Part shown: piece after piece, positions 1 to 12,036 of the stretch
Layout of the letters: the number at the start of each line of letters is the position of its first letter
How positions within the stretch are numbered: position 1 is the stretch's first letter
Assembly: GCA_014529385.2 (NCBI GenBank)
Contig: CM043963.1
Span: 71,938,412-72,002,411 of the forward strand
Direction: 5' to 3'
From: Adiantum capillus-veneris
Lineage: Eukaryota > Streptophyta > Polypodiopsida > Polypodiales > Pteridaceae
DNA: 64,000 nucleotides
The notes under the pieces: model-generated
Database searches by the model: none
Seen by the model: only the letters and a program-made list of their open reading frames with translations
Told to the model about the DNA's origin: nothing
Made by a program: the position numbers and the translations under genes

Positions 1-1358
1 TTCTTTATTTTGAAGGCCTTCGTAAATGTGGCGAACATCGTGTTCAACCATAAATCATTTGCCAACAAAGAAGCACACATGGTCATGTACGATGATGAAA
101 TCTATGATCAGTGGATACACATCTTGGACAAGCATCAGACATCAATTGATCGTGGGCGACAACCAAGCATAACAACCTTTAGATTCCTAAATGGTTTAGA
201 AGATAATGATGTCAAGCTACTACAAGAAGAGCTGGCAGATGAGAAGATCTGCTTAGTGAAGCAACCACGTCAAGCGGGCATGCTCGACCTCACTGCACGT
301 GCAACGGTCTTAAAGAAGACCAGGTTTTTTGAGCCTCAAATGTTGATGGCATTTAAAGAGATAGATCCATCAACAATAGCAGTTACTTCATGGGATAAAT
401 GTAAGTCTCATTATAACATTACAGATGAGATTTACAAATCTCTCTTCACGAGTTGTATGCAATGGCTAAATCTCCTACTACAAAAAGGAAAGGAGAAAGG
501 GCCAATTCCTGAGATCACTAGGGGATATGTGCAGTGGATCATTGCACAAAAGAATGGCACTTCTAGTTTGCAATTCATTTTACCATGGACAATCAAGTGT
601 GTTGGAAAGAATTTGGAAAGCTCTAAAATTCGTGTTGGTGTTTGCATCATAGACACAACACACAAAAGTCTTACATCTAGTGGTTGGAGTGCTGCCCAAT
701 TTGGTAAAGTAATTGATGGAGTATGTGGGGTAGCACATCAACCATCAGAGTTTTTAATTGCCGGCTTAGTCAAGTATCAGCATGTTGCTTCCCTAGAGAA
801 GGCAATTTCTGAAAAAGCTAAATGGTATAAAATGCATGTTCTACCTTTGAGCTCCTTAATGGGATCAGGGACCATCCAAACATGTGCTCTTTGCAAAGTA
901 ATTTTTGGGGTTTGGGCATTTTTCAGTCAAGGAGAGCAGTACACCAACTACTCTAGTGTTAAAGAGTCATTGTTGGAGCCAATTCATACTCTCTGGATCA
1001 ATGACGACGAGTATGATGTTGTGACCACGGCCAAATCCTTTTTGTACGTCGTGCAATCAAATGCATCTGTCTCAAAGAAGATGATCAAGTGATAGATATC
1101 TTCTCATTAGGCTATGGGACTAAAGAGGCACTACAACAACAGAGAAAGGTGATATCAGTTGCATGTAGTAGTGATCAAATGACGCAATTGAAATCTCTTT
1201 GCCATTCCATAGTGGAAGAAGACCTTGATCTTAGAAGGTGGGCAGGTGTGGATAACACAGAGAAAGTCAATGCCAAGGATTTAGAGAAAGAAGAAATTGA
1301 AGAACCATTGGATGCAAGTGCTGAGGCCATTCTAGAAATTCTACAGGAACCAGGTTAA
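1..1358 (+). pseudogene. N4/N6 amino-methyltransferase-like gene, 3' part, one frameshift
   Basis: The frame is open from the left edge to a TGA at 1090-1092, so the 5' end lies outside the window. A second frame (to TAA at 1356-1358) continues it, as if one base were lost near 1078-1083. The downstream frame reads VIDIFSLGYGT and then VISVACSSDQM, which resembles motif I of SAM-dependent amino-methyltransferases (D-x-F-x-G-x-G-T followed by a beta strand). FILPW at about residues 189-193 could be a worn motif IV; motif IV before motif I is the beta-group order. SLMGSGT occurs between them. The product would be about 450 residues with an acidic C-terminus. A possible polyadenylation signal, AATAAA, lies at 1536-1541. 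The family call is inference from short motifs. The frameshift could be a sequencing error or a real lesion. The related gene at 17.9-20.0 kb supports the call. Confidence 0.45.
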
Positions 1359-1683
1359 GCTAGCCACCCATGATATTACATTACTGATATTTAGATTATT
1401 ATTGTTGTCATTTTATTTTATTTGTCCCATCTCAAATCTGCCCATGATGTTAAAAACATTGATGTTTGGCTTGTTATTTTTCTCAATTTATTTTCTTTGA
1501 AAAAATGTGAACTTGTGAGTTTGAGTTTTTTCACAATAAATGAATTAGACTTAAGTGTATAATATTATATGGATATGTTTTGGTAAATAGAATTCTACAT
1601 TTATATATGGTCATAAGATATATATTATGTAATACTTTAAAGTTAATTGATCATATGAGGTTTGGGAAGAATACACTATGACT
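1359..1683. other. AT-rich intergenic stretch
   Basis: No coding signal is seen. It holds the likely 3' untranslated region and polyadenylation signal of the preceding gene and then AT-rich DNA. Confidence 0.5.
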
Positions 1684-2270
1684 TGAGGATCATAGAGTTC
1701 TTTGTAGACTTGAGGATCATAGAGTTCTTTCTAGACTTGACACCCTATGGCCCTAGGGCCATAGAATCCCCCAAAAGAAAATGGGGAACCCTACAACCTT
1801 ACAGATGTAGGGTGATTACACCGAGTCTCTAAAAGGGCACATAAGCATCTGGGTTACTCTATAGCCTTAGGCCCATAGAATCCCCCAAAAGCATTTGGCT
1901 ACCCTACAATCTTACGGATATAGGGTGATTACATAGAGTCTTTAAAAGGGCACATAAGCATTTGGGCTAGTCTACATCCTTAAGGCCATAGGGTGTCAAC
2001 ACAGCTATCCTACAATCTTATGTATATAGAGAGATTACATAAAGTCTCTAAATGGGCACATGAGTATTTGGGCTATTCTAGAAGGAAACATAAGTTATCC
2101 AAGAGCATTTGGAATACCTAAAGCTTTAGGGCCATAGGGTGGTGACATAGAATCTCCACAGGGACACTTAAATCACCCCATGGATGCAAATCACCTAGAT
2201 CTTATGGACACATCTTATAAAACATCACATGATACCCTATGGCCTTTAGACCATAGGTTGGTTATTCTAG
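1684..2270. repeat. Degenerate array of palindrome-cored repeats, about 116-bp units
   Basis: After a short 28-bp direct duplication (1684-1740, 'gaggatcatagagttcttt' twice), units begin near 1741, 1857 and 1972, spaced about 116 and 115 bp. Each holds a core related to CACCCTATGGCCC followed by its reverse complement, then 'gtagggtgattacat' and 'gggcacataagcat'. Two worn cores follow near 2120 and 2232. The core is the same as in the arrays at 6.2-10.2 and 13.9-14.5 kb, but the spacer differs. Confidence 0.75.
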
Positions 2271-3675
2271 GTCACCTAAAGACTCTTTAAGTGTTTCAAG
2301 AACATTTTTCTTTGGCCTTATATCTTGTGTCCATATACATTAGGGACATATATTTCTTATCTTGTGATTAAGGTTTAATATTCTATTGAGAATGAAATAA
2401 GCTAGAAAAAACTAAAAAGTATTTAGTCCTCAAAATTCCAAAATGAGAGTTTGAACAATTGATGTATGATCATTTTTTGTTGGGTGTAAGTTCTTCTATT
2501 GTGAATTGATGGTGTAAGTGTTTGAAATAATTATCTTTGTATTGCAACTAACTAGATTAAACATATATTCAACATTTGTTGTAAATGAAAATTATTTGCT
2601 TAGATAGTAAACATCGAGTATAAATGGTTATTGAAGCATTTGTCCTTTGGATTATGTGAAGATCTAGTTCTTTGATTGTAACAAGATTTTATTCAAAGAT
2701 ATAAAGTGCGAGTATTTTGTTCCAAACTATGATTTTGTTTCTCTTCTAGATGATGTAGAGAATTGGAATTTATATCTTGAATTTTTTTCAATAGAGGTGA
2801 ATGGCATAAAATGGTAACCATCTTTTTGCAACATTTTTCAGCCTACTCAACGTCCTCTTCCTCATATGTGTATATATTTTTCTACGCTATTAAGTTATCT
2901 AGAGTAAATTCCCCCTCTTTGTTTAACCTTTGTGGCGACACATAAATTGTACTCTTCCCAAAAATGCCACCTTAGTCATATATTTATATTACCACCCTTT
3001 TCTTTTTTGCTTTGTAAATAAAATTAAGCATACAATAACCAACTATCTACCCCCAAACCTTCTTACCTCTTGTGAATTAGTAGTAGAAAAATAAAATATA
3101 CATCTTCCATCCCATATAGATAAATTACCATGGAAAATCAACTCTCCACTTGTCTTTACCAAAGATTATGGTCCATCTCTACAAGTCTTCTATGCCCCCT
3201 ACATAGGTGGCCCAATATCTCTTAGGGATATACAGATAGTTTTTCTCCTTTAAAAAAGACTCAAATTGTATATTCTTTTCACAAGAAAATAATATTGGGC
3301 CCTCATCTATTTGTTTAAGCATCATACCCTTTTGAAAAAGAATGATTCCCCTTGGATGCATACAAGCAAAGGGCCCATACAAGAAGACTTGGAAGCAAAA
3401 GGTTCCCTAGCCCAGTGTGGACCTTCCAAATCAAATTTCTTGATGCATGGGCATGAAGAATAGTCCAAATTCATATCAAACATATTGAGAAGGTCAAATT
3501 TTCCTTTTGAAGCATGTCATTCCGAACTACAGGTAAAAAGTTATGGTCAAAATAGTGTAAATCTGTCAGATTCGCAGCAAAAGGGAACTGTAAATCAAGT
3601 AAATCAAGAGGGTGAGATCTTATTTTTCCCCTACTCATCTTCTAGAAGAGAAATGAGTGTTCAAGGTCACTTGCA
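2271..3675. other. AT-rich stretch without recognisable genes
   Basis: Only short chance frames are present. No RNA gene or clear repeat was recognised. It may be decayed transposon DNA. Confidence 0.4.
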
Positions 3676-4870
3676 TGTGATGGGACCAACCTAAAGATGC
3701 CTTCTAAATGCCAAGACAGACAAGTTGAGATACCCCGCAGGAGCCACCCATAGGGCCTCATGGTGGAGCCCACCTACATTATGCACCCCTATGGAGCCTT
3801 CACGGTCTAAAATGATATTTTTGGTGAATAAATAGTCCCTTTTATGTCCAATATTCAATGAGTGGTCAAAGGACACTTAATTAGGGCTAATCGCTCACCC
3901 TAATTAAGTGTAGCATAATCCCACTCCTACACAACTATAAATAGCCCCCCTTGGAGAGACTCAAGGACACACACCTATATTTTCAACTTCATGTTGTTCT
4001 TGATCAATAGTAGAGAAACCGCCAACTCTCCCTCTTTCACATCCTCCCTCCTAACCCTCCTCTTTGGAGGAAGTGCAACTCTATCCTCCACTCTTTCTAT
4101 TCTACAATCTCTTACTCCATCAACCCAATAAATCATTGTAGCACCTCAATAACTTGTAAATACATCATGATCTCTCTCATGGTTATGTTAATGATCATTA
4201 AATAATCTTCAACCAATCCAGTGTCGCAATTCGTGATGGTTAGCCAGCGTCTGTCTACCCCTTAAAAGGTGTGCGAGAAATCAAGTAAGTGTTCTACTCT
4301 CAATTTACCATTGGTTTGTTTCTCCACACTTATTCAATTAGTCTAAAGAAAATTCTCACTCCAAATCTCTTTTGCTTCATTACATATGCATGTGGCTACC
4401 TCTCATGGTGATTTTATTTGTCACGGCATTGCATAGATGGAGATGAGCTCTCTATGCAAAGTGTGTTAGTTCGATGTAGGTGATTCTCTTGTGTGTTTTG
4501 AGAGGCAGGTCTTGTGCGCATGATTTTTTGATGAGTGCTTGAGAGAGAAGTTTGGATGTATCATGGGTATTCTTATGGGGAGAAGGTGAATGCTATTCCA
4601 CAAATTGCATATTTACATTTGATGCACGGCATTGGGTTGCATAATCGTTGATGGTGTCAAGTGTCCAAAGTGTACATAGAGTAAGGGTTCTCAAAGTGTG
4701 TTGCTTGAGTGGGTGAGTTCAAGTGTTATTTTGATTGGTTTCCTTCTCCACTCCCAAAAGAAGGTGGTGCCCTAAGTAGTGTGCGTACCTCTTTACGAAC
4801 ATTTTGTGAGGGTAGGCCCATTGGTTTGGGTTTAGAGGCCCCATTTCAAAAATCTCGCCCTCATAAAGTG
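3676..4870 (+). mobile_element. LTR-like region of a Gypsy-type retrotransposon
   Basis: This stretch has the parts of an LTR on the plus strand. It begins near TGTGATGGGACC, has a TATA box (TATAAATA, 3936-3943), a pyrimidine-rich transcribed region, and AATAAA near 4128. It is followed at about 4868 by GTGGTGCCCCCACTGAGG, which resembles the degenerate 'TGGCGCC' leader start of many plant Gypsy elements. A gag-like fragment follows at 5515. Exact ends and a partner LTR were not found, so the limits are approximate. Confidence 0.45.
3936..3943 (+). promoter_or_regulatory. TATA box of the LTR
   Basis: TATAAATA followed by a C-run and a pyrimidine-rich initiator region, in the position expected for an LTR promoter. 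Confidence 0.5.
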
Positions 4871-5514
4871 GTGCCCCCACTGAGGAACATATTTCCAAGT
4901 TACCTTCAAATTTTTAGTGATGAACAATGGAGTCCCCATCTATCCATGTCATTTTGCACAACACATTAGAGTAAATGTTCACATAGATAGAAAAGTCTTT
5001 TTCCAGCAACGCATTGTTTTTATGCTTGGTGCAGAAAGACTTTGAGAAATACTGGCATCAACCAATCCATTTATACTTCCAATCATCAATTATGAAACTT
5101 CTTTTGATGTTCACGTGTTCATTTTGTTTTAAAGGCAGGAAAAAGGAGTGGTGAAGGGGTGCTCAAGGGCCATATGAAGGAACGAGGTCTTCAAACCAAC
5201 AACGAGGAGTAGCACATGAATCACGATCAAAACAATGAACCTTTTAGGCCTATTTCTCGGCAATCCATTCATATAATCATTGCAACTAAGTTTAGGTTTC
5301 AATCTATCATAAGGAGGATATTTGGATCCACTCGCCTCAATGAAATCAATGCTTCAATTAATCCATTTATTCTACCTATGATAAAGTACGAATTAACAAT
5401 GGATGTGTATATCTTCATTTTAATGTAATCAGATTTATAGTGTCAACAATCTTGTGCGGCCCGTAAGAGAAAAGTTTCTTTTAAAAAAATAAAAATTCAA
5501 AAAGTCTAAACAAA

Positions 5515-5860
5515 ATGTCAAGTTCTTTTCCCACGTTCTATGCAAGAAGTGGGGAAGATGCGCAAGAGTTTCTTGACAACTTGGAGATGGCACATCTCAT
5601 ATCCGGGAGAGATGAAGAGGAAGTAAAGCTACGAGCCTTCCCGTTGGTTCTAAAAGCAGAAGCTAAAGCATGGTATGAGACCTTGCAACCCCAAATCAAG
5701 TCAAACTAGGAGAGACTGCCAGCAAGCTTCCTCTCCAAGTTTGGGGAAGGTGCCCCATTTCAAAAAGCTCGCCCTCAGAGGGAAGCTAGGACTAGTAGAA
5801 TTTTTTAGCTTGTCATGTAGCAATCGGAACATTGTATCAAGGTTTATTGCAAAGAAATGA
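5515..5860 (+). pseudogene. Retrotransposon gag fragment
   Basis: The frame from 5515 gives a 64-residue peptide containing RSGEDAQEFLDNLEMAHL and LKAEAKAWYETL, typical of the N-terminal alpha-helical gag domain of plant Gypsy elements (an 'A..WY..L' motif after paired helices). It ends at a TAG at 5707-5709, where the same frame continues with further gag-like residues (SFLSKFGEG), so the stop looks like a nonsense mutation. No zinc knuckle or protease follows. It is a truncated relic of the element whose LTR lies just upstream. Confidence 0.6.
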
Positions 5861-5895
5861 TTGTATAATGTATAGCCATTGTTTAAGTTTGTAAA

Positions 5896-6032
5896 TTGGA
5901 AGTAGAAGGCAATGCAAGTTTCAAAACATGTGCAATGCCATAAGGAGAATCCAACACAAATACTTTTGCCCCTCAGGATTTGTAAATTAAAGTTCATGGT
6001 GAGCCGGACCTTCCATCCACCAACAGATCAAT
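5896..6032 (+). pseudogene. Orphan exon fragment of the FCP1-like gene (third copy)
   Basis: These about 137 bp match 10961-11097 (the acidic linker exon of the FCP1-like gene). The shared run starts 'tggaagtagaaggcaatg' and continues through the repeat that encodes the SSKTCA...ESNTNIL segment. Stops and small changes break the frame. The fragment lies immediately upstream of the 6.2-8.0 kb repeat array, just as the same exon follows the second array, so it probably marks a third, truncated copy of the duplicated block. Confidence 0.75.
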
Positions 6033-6192
6033 GCATTTGTGAATTAAAGTACTTGAAAATTTGATTTAAATGTTTGAATGTTATGATGATATTTGAAGGC
6101 AAAGACCCCTTTAACTGTGTGGCAAAGCAACAAATGTATGATGTATGATAATGATTCAATTTTGTATATTGGATTACATATTTATTGCATTA

Positions 6193-8755
6193 TTAACTTA
6201 CATATTTTGCTAGCATAGAGGACACCCTATGGCCCTAGGACCATAGGATGCCATCATATCCCATGTACAATTTCTCTTTTACCATAGAGGACATCTTATG
6301 GATCTAGGGTCATAAGACGCCAACATAGTGCATAAATAGCTTCTTATAAGTATACACGTAAACATAGTGCATAGAGGGAATTTTACTAGCATAAAGACCG
6401 CCCTATGTCCTTGGGACCATAGGGTGCCAACGTAGAGCATAGAGGGCTTTTTATTAGCACCTTGTTGCCCTTGGGACGCCATAGTGCCATAAAGTGGTTT
6501 TTGTATATATAGTAGAGAATTCTCACACACATGATACCTTGGTCACTATCTAGCCCTTGGACCATATGATAGTAGCATAGAGGACACCCTATAGCCCTAG
6601 GGTTTCCTTCTATCCCTAGGGCCATACACTGCCAACATATAGTATACATGGTTTCTTCATAGAGCAAACCTTTTAGCCCTACACTATAGAGTGGAAACCT
6701 AGACCATATAATGTATCCTACTAGCATAGAAGGCACCCTATGACCCTGAGGCCAAAGAGTACCAATTTAGGGCATAAAGGGTCTCTTCCTAAGTTGAAGG
6801 GCACCTTGTGGCCCTAGGGAGCACCCTATGGCCCCAGGGCCATAGGGTGTCAACATAGTCAAATGGGGTGTAAACTTAGAGCATAGAGGGTTTCTTACTA
6901 TCATGGAGGACACCCTGTGTCCTTGGTGCCATAGGGTGCAAACATATAGCATGGAGGGTTTCTTGCTAGCATAGAGAGCACCCTATGGCCTTGGGGCCAT
7001 ATGATTCCAACAAAGAGCATAAACGGTTTTTTCATAGCATAGAGGATAGCTTATTTCCCTGGGGCCATATGATACAAAAATAAAAGAGACTTAAGAAGGG
7101 TACCTAGGCCACTAAATCACCATGGGCCATAAGGTGGTCTTTGTGGGGAATGCTCCTAAAGGGTTCCTTGGCTATCCTATGGCCTTTGGGCCATAGGCTG
7201 GGCCATAGGCTACCAACATAGAGTTTAGATGGTTTCTTACTAACATAGAGCTCACCTTGTGGCCTACGGTCTTTAGATTCTAATATAGAGTTTCAATGGT
7301 TTCATACTAGGCGTAAGGGTCACCCTATGGCCTTGGGGCCATAGAGTGTCAATGTAGAGCGCAGAGGTTTCCTTTCTAGCATAGAGGGCACCATGTGGCC
7401 TAGGAGCCATTTGATGCACCCTATGGCCCGAGGGCTGTAGGTTGCCAATGTAAACAAGGTTTCTTAGTAGCATTATAAATGGTACCTTGTGGCCCTCAAG
7501 TCTCCATAGGGTGCCAACATAGAGCGTAGGGGGTTTTTCTTACTAGCATAGAGGACATCCTATGGCCTTGGGGCCATAGGGTTTCAATATTGAGCATAGA
7601 GGATTTCTTACTAGCATAGAGGCTACCTTGTGGCCCTAAGTCCATAGGGTGCAGAAATAGAGAATAGAGGATTTCTTACTATCATACAGGGTACCTTGTG
7701 GCCCTAGGTCCATAGGGTGCAAACATAGAGCATAGAGGATTTGTTACTAGCACAGAGGGAACCCTATGGCCCAAACGCCATAGAGTGATAACATGTAGTA
7801 TAAAGGGTTTGTTACTAGCATAAAAGGCAAACCTTGTGGCCCTCGGGTCATAGGGTGCCAACATAAAGAATATATGGTTTCTTACTAGTGCTCGTAGAGG
7901 GCATCTTGTGGCCGTATGACAACCCATGGCCTTAGGGCCATAGGGTGACACATAAATAAAGTACCATATGGCTTTGAAGCCATATATCTATTTATATGTT
8001 GAGACCTCCCAACAATCCTAACCCTATGTCCTTGAGGCCATAAAGAAACATATTTTGCATTATCTTAAAGTCATAGAGATATCTACAAAGAGAACCGTAT
8101 GGCCTGAAGGCCATAAGAAACTTAGTCAAGGAAATCATCCAATGCAAGAAGATCATGGCAATAGAAAATGAGACTTCTACTCTAGAGCTTAAAGGCATAA
8201 ATGTTTCTCCAAGTATACTTCTAGGCGCCACCATCATGGACAAAGAACTAATGTAGCTAGATAAATATTAGGAATCTCTAGACAATAAGGAGCATAAAAA
8301 TAAATTCATTGTAGATGTGTTGTCAGTTAGTAAATTTGTTATTTGCGATTAGTTTTTCTAAGAGTGTGACAAAAAAGAGTTATCAAAATGTAGATACTTT
8401 GGAATCTAAAATTAGGTGTTCTTTAAACTTGCAGTCCTTCAACAAGATATTGCGGCTGACAAAGTTTTACTCGAGATTTTTGGTATAGAGGATGCTAATG
8501 CCATTGACCCTACTGAGAAAGATTCTATCAATCTCCATGTCAACCAAAGAGTTTCTGACGAAGATGACAAGAATCTACAAGTCTTTGAAGGTCAACTGCT
8601 ACAACGACTGGAGATAAATTTAAAGAGTAATCCAATGGAAGAAGACAGTGAAAGTTCCAGAACATGTGCAAAGGAAGAAGAAGAATCTAATGAAAATATT
8701 CTAGTAGCCCAAGAGTTGGGAATTGGATTGCATGACACCACAATGGAAGTAGAAG
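6193..8755 (+). repeat. Segmental duplication, copy 1 (repeat array plus FCP1-like 5' exons)
   Basis: Sequence from 'ttaacttacatattttgcta' at 6193 through the exon ending near 8755 is repeated in direct orientation at 8797-10974. Copy 1 carries about 416 bp (about 6443-6858, close to six 68-bp units) that copy 2 lacks. The copy ends in a T-run at 8758-8770 where it departs from copy 2. Confidence 0.85.
6217..7960. repeat. Tandem array of 68-bp palindrome-cored repeats (copy 1)
   Basis: About 25 units. Each has the form 'actagcatagaggg', then CACCCTATGGCCC and its complement GGGCCATAGGGTG, then 'ccaacatagagcatag', then 'agggtttctt'. The core is a near-perfect 28-bp palindrome. Reading frames in the array on the minus strand give repeated TLWPQGHRV and APYGPRA peptides; I regard these as by-products of the repeat. 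Confidence 0.85.
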
Positions 8756-8772
8756 GTTTTTTTTTTTTCTGA
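8125..8772 (+). pseudogene. FCP1-like gene 5' exons, copy 1 (truncated)
   Basis: Two exons match the start of the FCP1-like gene at 10.3 kb: an upstream exon (about 8125-8330, with stop codons) and an exon starting after the acceptor TTGCAG at 8434 that encodes DIAADKVLLEI and an acidic linker (EEDSESSRTCAKEEEESNEN). The copy stops at a T-run at 8758-8770, before any phosphatase-like domain. It is a truncated duplicate of the gene at 10.34-12.04 kb. Confidence 0.7.
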
Positions 8773-8796
8773 AAAGCTCATTCAATTTCGGAGTAT

Positions 8797-10974
8797 TAAC
8801 TTACACATTTTGCTAGCATAGAGGACACCCTATGGCCCTAGGACCATAGGATGCCATCATATCCCATGTACATGTTATGGATCTAGGGTCATAAGATGCC
8901 AACATAGTGCATAAATGGATTCTTATAAGTATACACGTAAACATAGTGCATATAGGGAATTTTACTAGCATAAAGATTGCCCTATGCCCTTGGGACCATA
9001 GGGTACCAACATAGAGCATAGAGGTCAAATGGGGTGCAAACTTAGAGCATAGAGGGTTTCTTACTATCATGGAGGACACCCTGTGTCCTTGGTGCCATAG
9101 AGTGCAAACATATAGCATGGAGGGTTTCTTGCTAGCATAGAGAGCACCCTATGGACTTGGGGCCATATGATTCCAACAAAGAGCATAAACGGTTTTTTGA
9201 TAGCATAAAGGATAGCTTATTTCCCTGGGGCCATATGATACAAAAATAAAACAGCCTTAAGAAGGGCACCTAGGCCACTAAATCACCATGGGGCCATAAG
9301 GTGGTCTTTGTGGGGAATGCTCCTAAAGGGTTCCTTGGCTATCCTATGGCCTTTGGCTACCAACATAGAGTTTAGATGGTTTCTTACTAACATAGAGCTC
9401 ACCTTGTGGCCTACGGTCTTTAGATGCTAGTATAGAGTTTCAATGGTTTCATACTAGGCGTAAGGGCACCCTATGGCCTTGGGGCCATAGAGTGTCAATG
9501 TAGAGCACAGAGGTTTCCTTTCTAGCATAGAGGGCACCATGTGGCCTAGGAGCCATTTGATGCACCCTATGGCCCGAGGGCTGTGGGTTGCCAGTGTAGA
9601 CCGTAGAGGTTTTCTTTCTAGCATAGAGGGAACCTTGTGGCCTAGGGGCTATTTGGTGCTCCCCTAGAGCATACAAGGTTTCTTAGTAGCATTATAAAGG
9701 GTACCTTGTGGCCCTCAAGTCTCCATAGGGTGCCAACATAGAGCGTAGAGGGTTTTGCTTACTAGCATAGAGGACATCCTATGGCCTTGGGGCCATAGGG
9801 TTTCAATATTGAGCATAGAGGATTTCTTACTAGCATAGAGGCTACGTTGTGGCCCTAGTCCCTAGGGTGCAAACATAGAGAATAGAAGATTTATTACTAT
9901 CATAGAGGGTACCTTGTGGCCCTAGGTCCATAGGGTGCAAACATAGAGCATAGAGGATTTGTTACTAGCATAGAGGGCACCCTATGTCCCAAATGCCATA
10001 GAGTGATAACATGCAGCATAAAGGGTTTCTTACTAGCATAAAAGGCAGACCTTGTGGCCCTCGGGTCATAGGGTGCCAACATAAAGAATATATGGTTTCT
10101 TACTGGTGCTCGTCGAGGGCATCTTGTGGCCCTATGACAACCCATGGCCTTAGGCCCATAGGGTGACACATAAATAAAGTACCATATGGCTTTGAAGCCA
10201 TATATCTATTTATATGTTGAGACCTCCCAACAATCCTAACCCTATGGTCTTGAGGCCATTAAGAGACATATTTTGGATTATCTTAAAGTCATAGAGATAT
10301 CTACAAAGAGAACCGTATGGCCTGAAGGCCATAAGAAACTTAGTCAAGGAAATCATCCAATGCAAGAAGATCATGGCAATAGAAAATGAGATTTCTGCTC
10401 TAGATCTTAAAGGCATAAATGTTTCTCCAAGTATACTTCTAGGCGCCACCATCATGGACAAAGAACTAATGTAGCTAGATAAAGATTAGGAATCTCTAGA
10501 CAATAAGGAGCATAAAAATAAATTCATTGTAGATGTGTTGTCAGTTAGTAAATTTTCCATTTGGGATTATTTTTTTCTAAGAGTGTGACAAAAAAGAGTT
10601 ATCAAAATGTAGATACTTTGGAATCTAAAATTAGGTGTTCTTTAAACTTGCAGTCCTTCAACAAGATATTGCGGCTGACAAAGTTTTACTCGAGATTGTT
10701 GGTATAGAGGATGCTAATGCCATTGACCCTACTGAGAAAGATTCTATCAATCTCCATGTCAACCAAAGAGTTTCTAATGAAGATGAAAAGAATCTACAAG
10801 TCTTTGAAGGTCAACTGCTACAACGACTGGAGATAAATTTAAAGAGTAATCCAATGGAAGAAGACAGTGAAAGTTCCAGAACATGTGCAAGGGAAGAAGA
10901 AGAATCCAATGAAAATATTTTAGTAGACCAAGAGTTGGGAATTGGATTGCATGACACCACAATGGAAGTAGAAG
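8797..10974 (+). repeat. Segmental duplication, copy 2
   Basis: Direct copy of 6193-8755, starting 'ttaacttacacattttgcta' and continuing into the FCP1-like gene. It lacks about 416 bp of array found in copy 1. Divergence is low by eye (scattered single-base changes), so the duplication is fairly recent compared with the decay of the genes. Confidence 0.85.
8816..10180. repeat. Tandem array of 68-bp palindrome-cored repeats (copy 2)
   Basis: Same unit as at 6.2-8.0 kb. Measured spacings of the 'acta(g/t)catagag' landmark between 9761 and 9964 are 68, 67 and 68 bp. Some cores are perfect palindromes; others have lost one arm. Confidence 0.85.
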
Positions 10975-12036
10975 GCAATGGAAGTTCCAAAACATGTGCA
11001 ACGCCAGAAGGAGAATCCAACACAAATATTTTAGCACCCGAGGATTTGGAAATCGAAGTGCATGGTGAGTCAGACCTTCCAATTACCAACAAACCAATAC
11101 TGACTATAATAGTGAGCTTGTGTGGATTGTTCCTGAGGAGATGCTGGCAAAAGTCCAAGAAAATGAAGAGCTTAAAGTTTGGGCATGAGCATATTGTTCT
11201 TCGTCCAGGATGCATTGAGTTTTTAAAGGCTCTATTTAGCAATTTCAATGTAGGGATATGTTCAGCTCGTAATGACATGCATGTTGTGGACATCATCAAG
11301 ATTTTAGAAAAGGAAGCTAAAGAAAAATTTCCATTCTTTATGATCTGGGGGCAAAGCCAATGTCAACCATGCGTAGAATCAAGGATCACTCGCTTAGATA
11401 ATCTAGGAGTAGAAGCACTTTTCAAACCGTTGGCTATTGCATCATCAAAATTTGGGCTTGGTGCAAGAAGATTGCTTCTTGTAGATGATGAACCATTGAA
11501 GGGATGTGTGAATCTTGCATTGAATTTTATTTTTCCACCATCACTTAATGTTGATGATGAGGAGGATAATATCCTCCTTGGGGAGCTGCTACCATATATC
11601 AAAGCTCTCAATCATGTTAATGGCATTCGCACAGTTACAGGGTCTCATTTATATGGACAAGCACCCATTGCTCAAGGTCATGAGCTTTTTAACCGTATAC
11701 ACAAGGTTGTTGCAGAGTGGGAGGAGAAAAATCTAACTTTTCTAGGAAAAACCTACTGCACGGGAAGGCTACCAGAAGTTTCTGGTCCTCTTCACGATGA
11801 GAAAGTTACAACATCTAGCACTATTGGAATGTCCACTCGAAGTCAAAGATAAGAAACTTTCAGCACATGATCGAGAAAAAGTAAGGGTCTTAAAGAATAT
11901 CAAATCATTATCAGCCTTGAAAGGTACAGAAGCAATCATGCTTGCCCAAAAATTGGGATACAAGGAGCCTGTGATCAAAGTACATGAAGCCAGGAATTAT
12001 ATAAAGCATCTAAAAATTCAGTATGATCTCAAATAG
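10342..12036 (+). pseudogene. FCP1/NIF-type HAD phosphatase-like gene, degenerate
   Basis: An upstream exon (about 10342-10548; TAG stops at 10472 and 10487) is followed by an exon after acceptor TTGCAG (to 10653). That exon opens a long frame to 11852, completed in another frame to TAG at 12034-12036 after a frameshift near 11800-11850. The N-terminal 150 residues are acidic with two imperfect repeats (SSRTCA..EESNENIL and SSKTCA..GESNTNIL). The C-terminal part has the FCP1-domain order: a strand TIIVSLCGLFLRR where D-x-D-G-T is expected, then IVLRPGCIEFLKALF, NVGICSARN, and LLLVDDEPLKG. The first two catalytic aspartates are replaced (S and C), so phosphatase activity is unlikely even without the lesions. 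A LYS-rich tail follows. This gene lies at the end of the duplicated block. Confidence 0.65.

Noticed and set aside
6279-10169. Many minus-strand open frames with repeated TLWPQGHRV and APYGPRA peptides
   Set aside because: They follow the 68-bp palindromic repeat, shift frame between units, and differ as DNA repeats do. I see no sign of a real protein.
6217-10180. Regular repeats with spacers, resembling a CRISPR array
   Set aside because: The spacers are themselves repeated, units are 68 bp with a palindromic core, and the genome is a plant with introns. No cas genes are present.
10774-11611. Minus-strand frames opposite the FCP1-like exon
   Set aside because: Shadows of the plus-strand coding sequence, whose translation has recognisable domain order.
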